DNA of 64,000 nucleotides from Chromatiaceae bacterium (GTDB lineage: Bacteria > Pseudomonadota > Gammaproteobacteria > Chromatiales > Chromatiaceae), in NCBI GenBank assembly GCA_019356535.1, contig CP037918.1:1458315-1522314 (forward strand), given 5' to 3'. The notes beneath the pieces are model-generated. The model saw only the letters and a list, made by a program, of their open reading frames with translations, made no database searches and was not told the origin of the DNA. The translations under genes and the position numbers were made by a program. Below are positions 52,996-61,313 of this stretch, piece after piece; the first letter of the stretch is position 1, and every line of letters starts with the position of its first letter.

Positions 52996-54294
52996 TCAGT
53001 TGATGACGATCTCTGTAATGAGCCCGCCATCAAGTTGCGTCTTGTTGCTCATCTGGTAGTACTCGGTAGCGGTAAGGAAATAGGTTCCTCGCGCTACACT
53101 GGAGGTGTCTACGATGACGTCCTTGGTTTCACCCCCGCCAAAATTGACCGAGGCCACATCACGATAGATGTTCTTGCCATCGATACCCCTGAGTTGCTTT
53201 GCACCGGTACCGACCACACGCATCTTCATCCCCGGTATGGTCAGGGTGAAGAAACGGTCGATACTGACGTTGGACAGGCGCAGCAACAGTTTGTGCCCCG
53301 TGTTCACCGAAATATGTGAACCGACGTTCTGCGATATCTCGCCGTTGTTCAGGGGCGTGGTATCGCCGGGCACGCCATTCAGGAATCCGTCGGTATCGCG
53401 TGGCGGGTGCATGGTTCCACCCGTCGCCTCGATCACGGTATCGGGATACCCCCTTCCGTTGATTTGCGGGTAATCCGTCTCCAGCGTGGAGAACGGCAAG
53501 GGCTGGACCTGGATATGGGCGTCGTGAAACTTCGAGTCGAATCCAGAGACCTGAATCGGCATCTCGGCGTCATAGGCCGTCGTGCCATCGCCGTCGTTAT
53601 ACGCATAACCCAGCGGTCCCTGTCCACCAAATCGTGGTGCCTGGGTCGCCTTGTCGGGATTGGCCACACTACCCCCGATGCCGGTACGATCCTGTTGGGC
53701 ATGAACATACAGAATGGCCAGCATGCCCATCTCCATGTGCTCGGTCGCCTCCACGTGGCAGTGATAGAAGTAGGTACCAGGCTCTGCTACGTTGTAATAA
53801 TAGGTCAGTGTCGATCCGCCATTGACGGCAAAAGACACCTCGGGCACCCCATCGAATACCGCCGCGGCATTGGGGAATCCGTGATAGTGCACCGTGTGCG
53901 GGTCGAACAGGTCCGGGCGCATCACCGTTCCCACATTGGTCAAGGACAGGTACAGCTCATCGCCCTGGTCCAGCACGATCGTCGAACCAGGCCAGCGCGC
54001 TCCCAGGATCCCTTCAGCAATCACATCCTGGGGAGGCACACCCGTGCGATCGGAAAAGCCGAAGGTGTACATGGGATGGCCGTCCGACATCTCCGCGAAC
54101 CCGTCACCTGCCACCAGATGCATGCATCGGGTGGTAGGTGACGGCCGTGTCTCGCCCGGGGTGTTCCAGGTGGCGTCGCCATCTGCATCTCCCGGACACT
54201 GCACATTGACCGCGGCCATCGTCATACCCGACGCACCCAACAGTGCCAGCGAGACTGCCGAAGCCAGAAGGCGTTTTCTCAATTCGTATTTCAT
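52996..54294 (-). CDS. Multicopper-oxidase-like protein with an N-terminal type 1 copper site
   Basis: The 432-residue exported protein has a signal peptide ending GASGMTMA. Its first cupredoxin region contains PHTVHYHGFP (H133, H136, H138), equivalent to HxxHxHG, and GTYFYHCHVEATEHMEMGM (H178, C179, H180, H186, M191). Together these are a full type 1 copper site plus four trinuclear-site histidines. The C-terminal cupredoxin has lost its motifs: IPGMKMRVVGTG and GTYFLTATEY stand where HxHxH and HCH would be. This differs from three-domain laccases, where type 1 copper is C-terminal, and recalls nitrite reductase and some two-domain oxidases. It lies 25 nt before the complementary protein. 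Confidence 0.88.
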   Translation of the reverse strand: MKYELRKRLLASAVSLALLGASGMTMAAVNVQCPGDADGDATWNTPGETRPSPTTRCMHLVAGDGFAEMSDGHPMYTFGFSDRTGVPPQDVIAEGILGARWPGSTIVLDQGDELYLSLTNVGTVMRPDLFDPHTVHYHGFPNAAAVFDGVPEVSFAVNGGSTLTYYYNVAEPGTYFYHCHVEATEHMEMGMLAILYVHAQQDRTGIGGSVANPDKATQAPRFGGQGPLGYAYNDGDGTTAYDAEMPIQVSGFDSKFHDAHIQVQPLPFSTLETDYPQINGRGYPDTVIEATGGTMHPPRDTDGFLNGVPGDTTPLNNGEISQNVGSHISVNTGHKLLLRLSNVSIDRFFTLTIPGMKMRVVGTGAKQLRGIDGKNIYRDVASVNFGGGETKDVIVDTSSVARGTYFLTATEYYQMSNKTQLDGGLITEIVIN

Positions 54295-54378
54295 AGGGTT
54301 ATCTCCTTGTCAAACCACTAAGAGAACCGGTTGGCCGACCGACTCCTGCCGAGCCGGCCAACGTCGTCTCAGTCTCGC

Positions 54379-57300
54379 TCAGGGCAGTTCGTCAGCCCCA
54401 ATCTCATTGCTGTTGTTGATACGCGGATCACCATCGAAGTCCTTGGCCGGGTACCAGTTGGTACCCACGTTCCGCCCTGCCCCGACCGCCGGTGAGGCGG
54501 CCTGCAGGTGATAGTCGTAGAGCACACGGTCAGTCGGCAGACTGGCGAACTGCACTATGGACAGCGCGCCGAATGCCACCTGGATGAAGTTGCCTCCCTC
54601 ATCGAAGGCACCTGCGGTCTGCAACACCGTAAACTCGGTGATGTTCACGCCATCCCTGCCTTCGTTGAACACCGGGTTCACGAACTGTGGATCGACCGAG
54701 AACACCTGCACACCACTGACGTATTCCGCCCGATTGTCGGCGTTGTCGGTCAGCAGGTTGTAGCGCAGGAACAGGGTGTCGCCAGTGTCGACATTGCCGT
54801 CCAGCACTGCGACATCGTTGCTGGCAGCAATGTTGTCGATGGTGCAGGCAGGCGGCGTCGTACAATCCGCCGGGAAAAGACCCGTCTCGATGGTCGTGGT
54901 ATTCGGATCATCGTAGTTGAGCCAGAAGAACGAACGGTTTCCGAACACGATGTTGTTCACCACATCAAAGTCCGAGAAAGTCTTGTACTCGGTTTCACGC
55001 CCAATGCCGTTGACTGGCACATTGGTGATCGGGTCGAGCAGACTGAGCATGTCGGGCGTATGGATGCGCGACACAATACCGGAGGGCAGCGCATTCGACT
55101 GGTTCGGGAAGCCTGGCGTAAATGCCTGGGATGCCGTCGCCGTGGAGTCGTTTTGCGCGATGGTGTTGTTGCGGATATGAACTTCCAGTGAATCCTGAAC
55201 GGTGATGACACCCGCCACGCCTGCCACGTTGTTGGTGATGATGTTGTTGTAGATACCCACATCCCACCACTTGTTGTGACGATAATTGGCGCTGTTGAGG
55301 ATCTGACTGTTCACCACGTCCATGCCGTTGGCGCGCAGTACGGCGATACCACCACCATCACCGGCACCCGCCATGTTGCCGTGGATCCAGTTAGCGTTGA
55401 CCACCACGTTGCCCGTACCTTCGGACAGCAGCAGCCCATTGGCCGCAGGCTGTAGCGGAACCTGACCGGCAATGTAGATGCCACCGCCACTGGCTGTTTT
55501 GGACTGGCTGAAGGACTCGTTGAACAGCACCTTGTTGTGCTGGATGAGGCTTTCCTTGGACAGGCCGATGTGGGCGATACCACCGCCATTACTGGCGGAG
55601 TAGTTGCCGCACACCCAATTGTCCTCGACACGGTACCGATCAGCCCCGGTATAGAGTGCAATACCTGCACCACCGGCGCTGGCAGATGAACCAAGCAGAC
55701 CGTTCTTGTACACCATGTTGTGATGGATACGGATACGGTCGTTTACCGCATCGGTATAGACCGTGGCACCACCATTCCTGTGGGTCAGCGCCGGGTGGCC
55801 GACACGAATGCCACCACTGTAGAAGCCGGCGTTGGCAGTCAGCACATTGTTACCGATATTGAGGAAGCGGGCGTAGCCGTTGACCACGATACCACCGCCT
55901 TGGCTGGCACCGACGATGGTGAAGCCATCGATCCGCGCACCGCGGTTGGCGAGCAGGTTGAAGCGATTGGCTCCGCTAGCGGAGCCCGCCACGAAGATAC
56001 CGGCACCCTCCTCGGTCGGGAACTTGGGAGCCCCCAGCGCCTGGAACAATCCACCCGCTCCGGCCTGCTGGCCAGGCAGCAGATCGATCTCGCCATTGGT
56101 GGGATCGCCATCCGTCAGCAGATCGATCTTGGTACGCCAGATTTCGACCTTGTTGGTCGGGATCTGGCGGGCGTTGAGTGTCACCACTCCCGCGCCAAAG
56201 CCTTGCAGCTTGACCGGCTTGTGCATGATGACCAATTCATCGTATTCACCCGGTGCCACCAGGATCAGCTCACCCGGGTCAGCGGCATCGATCGCCATCT
56301 GGATCGGGCCTTCACCATTGGGGCCACGTGGGTCGGTCGGATGAACCACGATCGGCAGAGACGTACCGGAAGCCGCCACGGTCACCGTGACGCCGAATTC
56401 CGATTCCACCGGCTGCGGCACACCATCGGTTCGGGTGACCACCAACTGGTACTCGCCCACCGCCAGGGTGGCTGGCACTGTTGCTGTCAGAGTGGACGGA
56501 TCCCAGGAAGTAACGGTCATCGGCGTACGTACGCCGTTGGCGTCTTCCAATGCTACGGTACCGGCAACGGCACCAAAATCACGATGACGCGTGACCAAGC
56601 GTGGCGTGGCCATGGTGCCATCCCACTCGGGGTCCGGCACCTGTTCCTGTCCCAGGGAATGGATCATCAGCTGATCGCCGGGATAGGCGAAGGGACCGGT
56701 GCCCAACGTACCGTTCTCGACACTCTTCACCATCGGGGTGCTCTCCGGCAGCGCACAGTCGACCGGATAGGTGACCGGGTTGGTGTAGGCCGCGACCGGC
56801 ACCACCGGGGTATCGAGATAGGTCGTCGAACCCGGCATGTACTGGAAGGTGTAGCAGAACTGGCTGAATGCCGGATTGAAGTACGGATCTACCACCAGCG
56901 CCGACACATCGCCAGCCTGGATGACGTTGCCAGTCAACGGATCGGTGGTACCGATCAGCGGATTGGGAACCGGACCCGCATCGTTCATGCAGACCTGCAG
57001 CATGTTGGGTGACATGCCCGAGGGATTCGGCAGGTTGACACTCCAGGTCGAGGGCACCATGGCGTTGTAGGCGCCGAACTCATCACTGTACACCCGGTTG
57101 ACCTGCTTGCCGTTCCAGTCATAGAAGGCGACTGGCACGATGGGCGGGGCATATTTCTCGCCGAAGTTCGGGCTGTTCGGATTGAACTCGTTGGCCAGGT
57201 CATTGAGGATGACCCCAGTGACGTTGGCGGCCACCGGCACGTCCGAGACCATGAAGAAGTCTGCCGCCGCGTTTTGGGCCGAGGAAAGTGGCACCCCCTT

Positions 57301-60117
57301 CTGGTTACACGAGGGACGGATATCGCCAGCGAAGGGCGGAGCCGCTGCCGGATCGTTCAGCAAAGCCGAGTCGATCAGGTTGCTGCCATCGCCCGGGTCG
57401 GTACCGCTGCCGTCCTTGGTGAGCAGTGCGAAGTACGCTGGAACCGGTTCGGCAGGACCCACACAGGTGGGCGGCAGGGCCGCAAGTGCCGGCAGGAAGG
57501 ATTCGCCGAAGTCCACGTTCTTGTGATGCTCCCGCATGGTCTTGTACCCGGAAGGCGGAGAGGCATCGACAATGTAGTCCGTGGGCAGCAAACCCAGTTG
57601 CAGGGTTGCAGCAATCTCGGGAGACACTGGCGGATTGTTGGGACCACCCACGATCACGTAATCGTAGAATTCGCGGATCTTCGCAGCGGCCGGTGGATTG
57701 ACGCTATCGAGGTGTGCCAGATCGTATTCGTTGAAGGCATAGCCACCATCGAACACACCAGGACGCACCTGGTTCCAGTTGCGCATGCCGTCGAAGCAAC
57801 GACTATCTGCAATACCCGGCATGCTGTTCTGCCCCTGGCAGCTTGTGGGCATGTTGTCGTCCCAGCTGTCGGTCCAGGTGACCGCAAGGGCATCGCCAAG
57901 ATCAAAGACGCCATCGTTGTTGCGGTCCAGATCCTCGCGCCCCTTCAGGCACTCGTTACCGAAAATCCTGGGGTTGTTGGTACAGTTCGGATCTCCCCAG
58001 CCCAGCGGGTAATCGTCCACGTCCGCCAGGGTCACGACGCCGTCACCATTGACATCGTCGATCTGGCCATCATCGACGTCATAGACGCCATTACGATTCC
58101 AGTCGATATCGCCGATACCGTTGGGGAAGGAATTAGCAGGAAACAGCACAGGCGAATCGATATCACCGTCGGTATAGAGGGCGATCTGAACCCGGGGAAT
58201 ACCCGGCTCCCAACCTTCGGCAGCTGCGAACTGCGGATCGTTCTCTGCACGGGTGACCGTGTTGAAAACCATGCCACTGACGCCGCCGTTCTCGGCAACG
58301 TACTTGGGCGGCAAGCCCTGTATCACCGGGGTGAAGTCGAGGTTGAGGTATTCGGTCTTGCCGAAGTGAATCACATTGGTCTGCCCCAGGAAGCCCTGGA
58401 AGGCCTGGGTCAGTACCGGACCCGTCTCGGTACGCGACAGCTTGTCTCCGGTATTCGGGTTGATCTGTGCCTGAAGCTGCGGGGTGAGCGTGCCATAACC
58501 GGGGAAGACTTCGCCGGCAGCGGTGTCTACTGCTCCCCCGCCATCGACTACGACGGTGACGCCAGTGGCCTTCTTGTTGGTGAAGCCAACCTCGGCGACC
58601 ATCCAGTTGAACCAAGGGAAAACTTCATCGAAAGGGGCAGCCCCTTCGAAATCTGTCGGGAAGCTCTGATAAACGGTGCCATCACGCCAGCGGATGTTCA
58701 CCGGGCCACTCTCTGCACCCAACGGCGATTCGCCGCTATCCCAGAAACCGTTCTGATTAGTATCCGAGAAGACCCAGGTCATTAAACGGTTGAACCAGGT
58801 GAACACCGGCACATCGTCGAAAGCACAAGACTGTCCGCCATTGCAGGTACCCGCGGGATCAACCGTGAAGTTCATGCTCGCGATCACCGCATCCAGCGGC
58901 TTGTCGAACACCTTCAACTGGTAGTTGCCTGGCGGTATGTTGGGAATGGAGAAGGTGCTGTCGGGATTGCAAGGCGCCGCATAGCGATTGGCCCCGGGCT
59001 TGAGACCACCTTCATTGATGGCGATCCAGCACTGAGGGAAGGGACGACCGCTGTACAGCCGCGTATCGGTCGGGCGTGACATGTGCATGTCAGTAATGCG
59101 TCCGCTCACCGTGGCCACCGAAACGCCATCCGACAAGGTATTGCGTTCCTGGGTGAAACCGACGAACACGTGCGGTCCGGGAAGACCGAACTCCACCATG
59201 ACGACAGGCTCCCCGGCCTTGACCCAGGCATCGATGACAGGCGAACCCTCGAGGGTCGAGGTCTGCACCCAGCCCGGCGCCGCCGTCACGATGACGCCAT
59301 ACTTGCCAGGCGCCACGTTCTTGAGGACGAGCGTGCCATCCGGGTTCGGGATCAAGGTGCCATCGGCACAGCTACCGTCGGCGCGTGCCGGGCAGCCTCC
59401 AGGACCTGTCACCGGTGTGTTCGTGTCCTGATTCACGTAGGTCGTACCCAGCGGGTTGCCAAAGGCATCCAACAACATGGGACCGCCGTTGGCTCCGTAC
59501 TTGCCGGCAGGCTCCTCGAGCACCACCCGGAACTGACTGAAATCCACGTCAGCTGGCGCACAGGCGCCGGAACCCGGCTCTTCCTCAGGAAGGTCGGGCG
59601 CGCCGTTCAGCGGATAGCAATCATGGAACAGGAAGACCGAGATCTGCGCGGCCGGGATGGGATGCTCCTCGACCACCACAGTGACATCGTCGAGGCTGTC
59701 AGTGGGGTCCTTAGTATTGGGCAGGACGGTAACCGGCGCTCCTCCCAGGGCATAGCCGTTGTAAGGCAACACCGAAACAAAGTAACGTCCGGGACGAACC
59801 TGCGTCACCGGGGTACTGCTCGTATCTTCATGCCCACTGAGCGCCGATCCGGCCTTTGCACCCCACTGGACCTTCGCCGGGGGGTGATAGCTCTTGTGGA
59901 AGTTCAACGCCAGCTGCTGGTCGATTGGCGGAGGATTATTCGGGTCCACCGTGTAGGTGGAGTCCTCCTGCACAAGGTAACGGAAACCGGTGACCGGATT
60001 TCCATCGCCATCCACCACATTGATGTGGAAGCGTGCAGCCGGGGACACACCGGCCGACACTATCAGTGTCGTTGCCAGCATCCAGCGCATTCCCGTACTA
60101 ATTCGTTTTAGATCCAT
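54379..60117 (-). CDS. Giant exported beta-helix protein, 1912 aa
   Basis: The first gene of the cluster starts with a signal peptide (MLATTLIVSAGVSPAA). The N-terminal 450 residues hold carboxypeptidase-regulatory-like beta domains (LKNVAPGKYGVIVTAAPGW, IPNIPPGNYQLKVFD). At about 455 there is an SdrD-B-like segment (VFSDTNQNGFWDSGESPLG). At about 680-745 lie EF-hand or dockerin-like calcium sites (DVNGDGVVTLADVDDY; DLDRNNDGVFDLGDA), and at about 1180-1240 an IPT-like domain. A right-handed beta-helix of about 1270-1850 has many Asn-rich turns (NNIITNNVAG, NANWIHGNMAGAGDGGG). No heme motif or HCH copper motif was found. It may be a surface or matrix scaffold for the oxidase-like proteins. Confidence 0.85.
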   Translation of the reverse strand: MDLKRISTGMRWMLATTLIVSAGVSPAARFHINVVDGDGNPVTGFRYLVQEDSTYTVDPNNPPPIDQQLALNFHKSYHPPAKVQWGAKAGSALSGHEDTSSTPVTQVRPGRYFVSVLPYNGYALGGAPVTVLPNTKDPTDSLDDVTVVVEEHPIPAAQISVFLFHDCYPLNGAPDLPEEEPGSGACAPADVDFSQFRVVLEEPAGKYGANGGPMLLDAFGNPLGTTYVNQDTNTPVTGPGGCPARADGSCADGTLIPNPDGTLVLKNVAPGKYGVIVTAAPGWVQTSTLEGSPVIDAWVKAGEPVVMVEFGLPGPHVFVGFTQERNTLSDGVSVATVSGRITDMHMSRPTDTRLYSGRPFPQCWIAINEGGLKPGANRYAAPCNPDSTFSIPNIPPGNYQLKVFDKPLDAVIASMNFTVDPAGTCNGGQSCAFDDVPVFTWFNRLMTWVFSDTNQNGFWDSGESPLGAESGPVNIRWRDGTVYQSFPTDFEGAAPFDEVFPWFNWMVAEVGFTNKKATGVTVVVDGGGAVDTAAGEVFPGYGTLTPQLQAQINPNTGDKLSRTETGPVLTQAFQGFLGQTNVIHFGKTEYLNLDFTPVIQGLPPKYVAENGGVSGMVFNTVTRAENDPQFAAAEGWEPGIPRVQIALYTDGDIDSPVLFPANSFPNGIGDIDWNRNGVYDVDDGQIDDVNGDGVVTLADVDDYPLGWGDPNCTNNPRIFGNECLKGREDLDRNNDGVFDLGDALAVTWTDSWDDNMPTSCQGQNSMPGIADSRCFDGMRNWNQVRPGVFDGGYAFNEYDLAHLDSVNPPAAAKIREFYDYVIVGGPNNPPVSPEIAATLQLGLLPTDYIVDASPPSGYKTMREHHKNVDFGESFLPALAALPPTCVGPAEPVPAYFALLTKDGSGTDPGDGSNLIDSALLNDPAAAPPFAGDIRPSCNQKGVPLSSAQNAAADFFMVSDVPVAANVTGVILNDLANEFNPNSPNFGEKYAPPIVPVAFYDWNGKQVNRVYSDEFGAYNAMVPSTWSVNLPNPSGMSPNMLQVCMNDAGPVPNPLIGTTDPLTGNVIQAGDVSALVVDPYFNPAFSQFCYTFQYMPGSTTYLDTPVVPVAAYTNPVTYPVDCALPESTPMVKSVENGTLGTGPFAYPGDQLMIHSLGQEQVPDPEWDGTMATPRLVTRHRDFGAVAGTVALEDANGVRTPMTVTSWDPSTLTATVPATLAVGEYQLVVTRTDGVPQPVESEFGVTVTVAASGTSLPIVVHPTDPRGPNGEGPIQMAIDAADPGELILVAPGEYDELVIMHKPVKLQGFGAGVVTLNARQIPTNKVEIWRTKIDLLTDGDPTNGEIDLLPGQQAGAGGLFQALGAPKFPTEEGAGIFVAGSASGANRFNLLANRGARIDGFTIVGASQGGGIVVNGYARFLNIGNNVLTANAGFYSGGIRVGHPALTHRNGGATVYTDAVNDRIRIHHNMVYKNGLLGSSASAGGAGIALYTGADRYRVEDNWVCGNYSASNGGGIAHIGLSKESLIQHNKVLFNESFSQSKTASGGGIYIAGQVPLQPAANGLLLSEGTGNVVVNANWIHGNMAGAGDGGGIAVLRANGMDVVNSQILNSANYRHNKWWDVGIYNNIITNNVAGVAGVITVQDSLEVHIRNNTIAQNDSTATASQAFTPGFPNQSNALPSGIVSRIHTPDMLSLLDPITNVPVNGIGRETEYKTFSDFDVVNNIVFGNRSFFWLNYDDPNTTTIETGLFPADCTTPPACTIDNIAASNDVAVLDGNVDTGDTLFLRYNLLTDNADNRAEYVSGVQVFSVDPQFVNPVFNEGRDGVNITEFTVLQTAGAFDEGGNFIQVAFGALSIVQFASLPTDRVLYDYHLQAASPAVGAGRNVGTNWYPAKDFDGDPRINNSNEIGADELP

Positions 60118-60431
60118 GATGTTGCACCCATAAGTTCGATCGCTTGCGCGATACTCAACTGTTCCATTTCACCGCCAGGCTTCCTGGGCGGTCTCGATAT
60201 GCATTGCGAGAAACAGCATTCGCAATGCCAACGCAAAATGTGCGGAGCTCTGCCCATTTCGCTGATGCCTAGTATTTGTGAATGGCGTCACGAACACAGG
60301 TAGTGCGAGACCCCATTTCGCGAGTAGGGTACGCACCGAAAGGTAGGGTTTGCTGGAAGGAACGGTGGGATGGCCGACGCCGAGACGCGTCAGCCATCGT
60401 CACCGACGAGTTGGGTCAGAGAATGGTCGGA
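60118..60431. promoter_or_regulatory. Gap between tyrA and the giant gene: dyads and candidate promoter
   Basis: The region has no credible gene. GCATTGCG / CGCAATGC (60201-60208 / 60221-60228) is a perfect 8-bp inverted repeat with a 12-nt loop, 84 nt upstream of the giant gene's start. On the minus strand, TTGGCA (60231-60226) and TGCTG (60218-60214) give a GG-N10-GC spacing like a sigma-54 promoter, overlapping that repeat. CCAGG / CCTGG at 60175-60187 is a smaller stem. The promoter reading is weak, but the dyad is real. Confidence 0.35.
60372..60395 (-). terminator. Strong hairpin after tyrA
   Basis: A 9-bp stem with one T-G wobble (minus strand GGCTGACGC / GCGTCGGCC) and a 6-nt loop lies 36 nt past the tyrA stop. 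It has no T-run, so it is only a possible terminator of the pheA-hisC-tyrA unit. Confidence 0.4.
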
Positions 60432-61313
60432 TCAGCCGCCAAGGCCATCGACATAGGCATCGCGGGCGGTCTTGGCACGTTCGAAGATCTCGAGCAGGCG
60501 GTCACCATCACCCGCTTCGATCGAGGCAGCCAGCGCCTCCATCTCACGCACGAAACTTCCCATGACACGAGACAAGGCCTCGCGGTTGGCGATACAGATG
60601 TCCCGCCACATCACCGGGTTGCTGGAGGCAATGCGGGTGAAATCGCGGAACCCACCGGCGGCAAAACGGAATATGTCGTCGTGCTCATCCATGCGCGCCA
60701 GGGCATCGACCAGCCCGAAGGCGAGCATGTGCGGCAGATGTGAAGTAGCCGCCAGCACCTCATCGTGCCGTGCGATGTCCATCTCGACCACCTCGGCACC
60801 GCAGGCAGTCCACATGGCGCGTACCTGCGCCAGTGCCCGGGGATCGGTATCGGCAGTCGGGGTAAGGATGACCCGGCGGCCGCGGTAGAGTTCGGCAAAA
60901 GACGCCTCGACGCCGGCCTGCTCGGTGCCAGCGATGGGATGTCCTGGCACGAACTGCGCCAGGTGCACGGGACAGGCGGCGGCGAAGTCGGCCACCACGC
61001 TGGCCTTGGCACTGCCGCCGTCAGTGATCACCGCCCCCGGCTTCAGCTGCCCGCAGATCGCTTCGAACACCGGGCGCATGGCCCCCAGCGGCACCGCCAC
61101 GAACACCATGTCAGCCCCGCGCACCGCTTCGGCCGGGTCGTGGGTCCAAGCATCGATCACGCCCAGCTCGACCGCGCGTTCCAGATTGGACTTGCCGCGC
61201 CCGCAGCCGATGATGCGCCCGACCTGCCCAGCCGCGCGCAGGGCACGTGCCAGGGAACCGCCGATCAGGCCGACCCCGATCACCGCCAGGGTGTCGATGG
61301 GTGCCTCGCTCAC
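60432..61313 (-). CDS. tyrA: Prephenate dehydrogenase
   Basis: TyrA oxidatively decarboxylates prephenate to 4-hydroxyphenylpyruvate in tyrosine synthesis; some members act on arogenate. The 293-residue protein starts with the NAD(P) motif TLAVIGVGLIGGSLARALRA and has ITDGGSAKASVV, the active-site segment FVPGHPIAGTEQAGVEASFA, VEMDIARHDEVLAATSHLPH and FRDFTRIASSNPVMW. The GTG at 61313 is chosen as start because it overlaps the hisC stop as GTGA; longer frames lie in hisC. In many gammaproteobacteria aroA follows; here the gene ends at the border of the accessory cluster. Confidence 0.94.
   Translation of the reverse strand: MSEAPIDTLAVIGVGLIGGSLARALRAAGQVGRIIGCGRGKSNLERAVELGVIDAWTHDPAEAVRGADMVFVAVPLGAMRPVFEAICGQLKPGAVITDGGSAKASVVADFAAACPVHLAQFVPGHPIAGTEQAGVEASFAELYRGRRVILTPTADTDPRALAQVRAMWTACGAEVVEMDIARHDEVLAATSHLPHMLAFGLVDALARMDEHDDIFRFAAGGFRDFTRIASSNPVMWRDICIANREALSRVMGSFVREMEALAASIEAGDGDRLLEIFERAKTARDAYVDGLGG

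Noticed and set aside
52996-53033. The two cupredoxin genes as one oxidase gene split by a frameshift
   Set aside because: The second gene has its own ribosome binding site and signal peptide, and the first ends cleanly after a complete strand, so they are two separate exported proteins.
57274-58785. A long plus-strand frame antisense to the giant protein gene
   Set aside because: It is a composition shadow of the minus-strand gene, whose signal peptide and repeats are clear.
28150-60117. tRNA-Val as the attachment site of a genomic island
   Set aside because: The tRNA's 3' end faces away from the accessory block, there is no integrase, and I saw no repeat of the tRNA 3' end near 60.1 kb.
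60282-60743. A plus-strand frame across the tyrA 3' end
   Set aside because: Most of it is the antisense of tyrA, and the rest shows no protein-like pattern.
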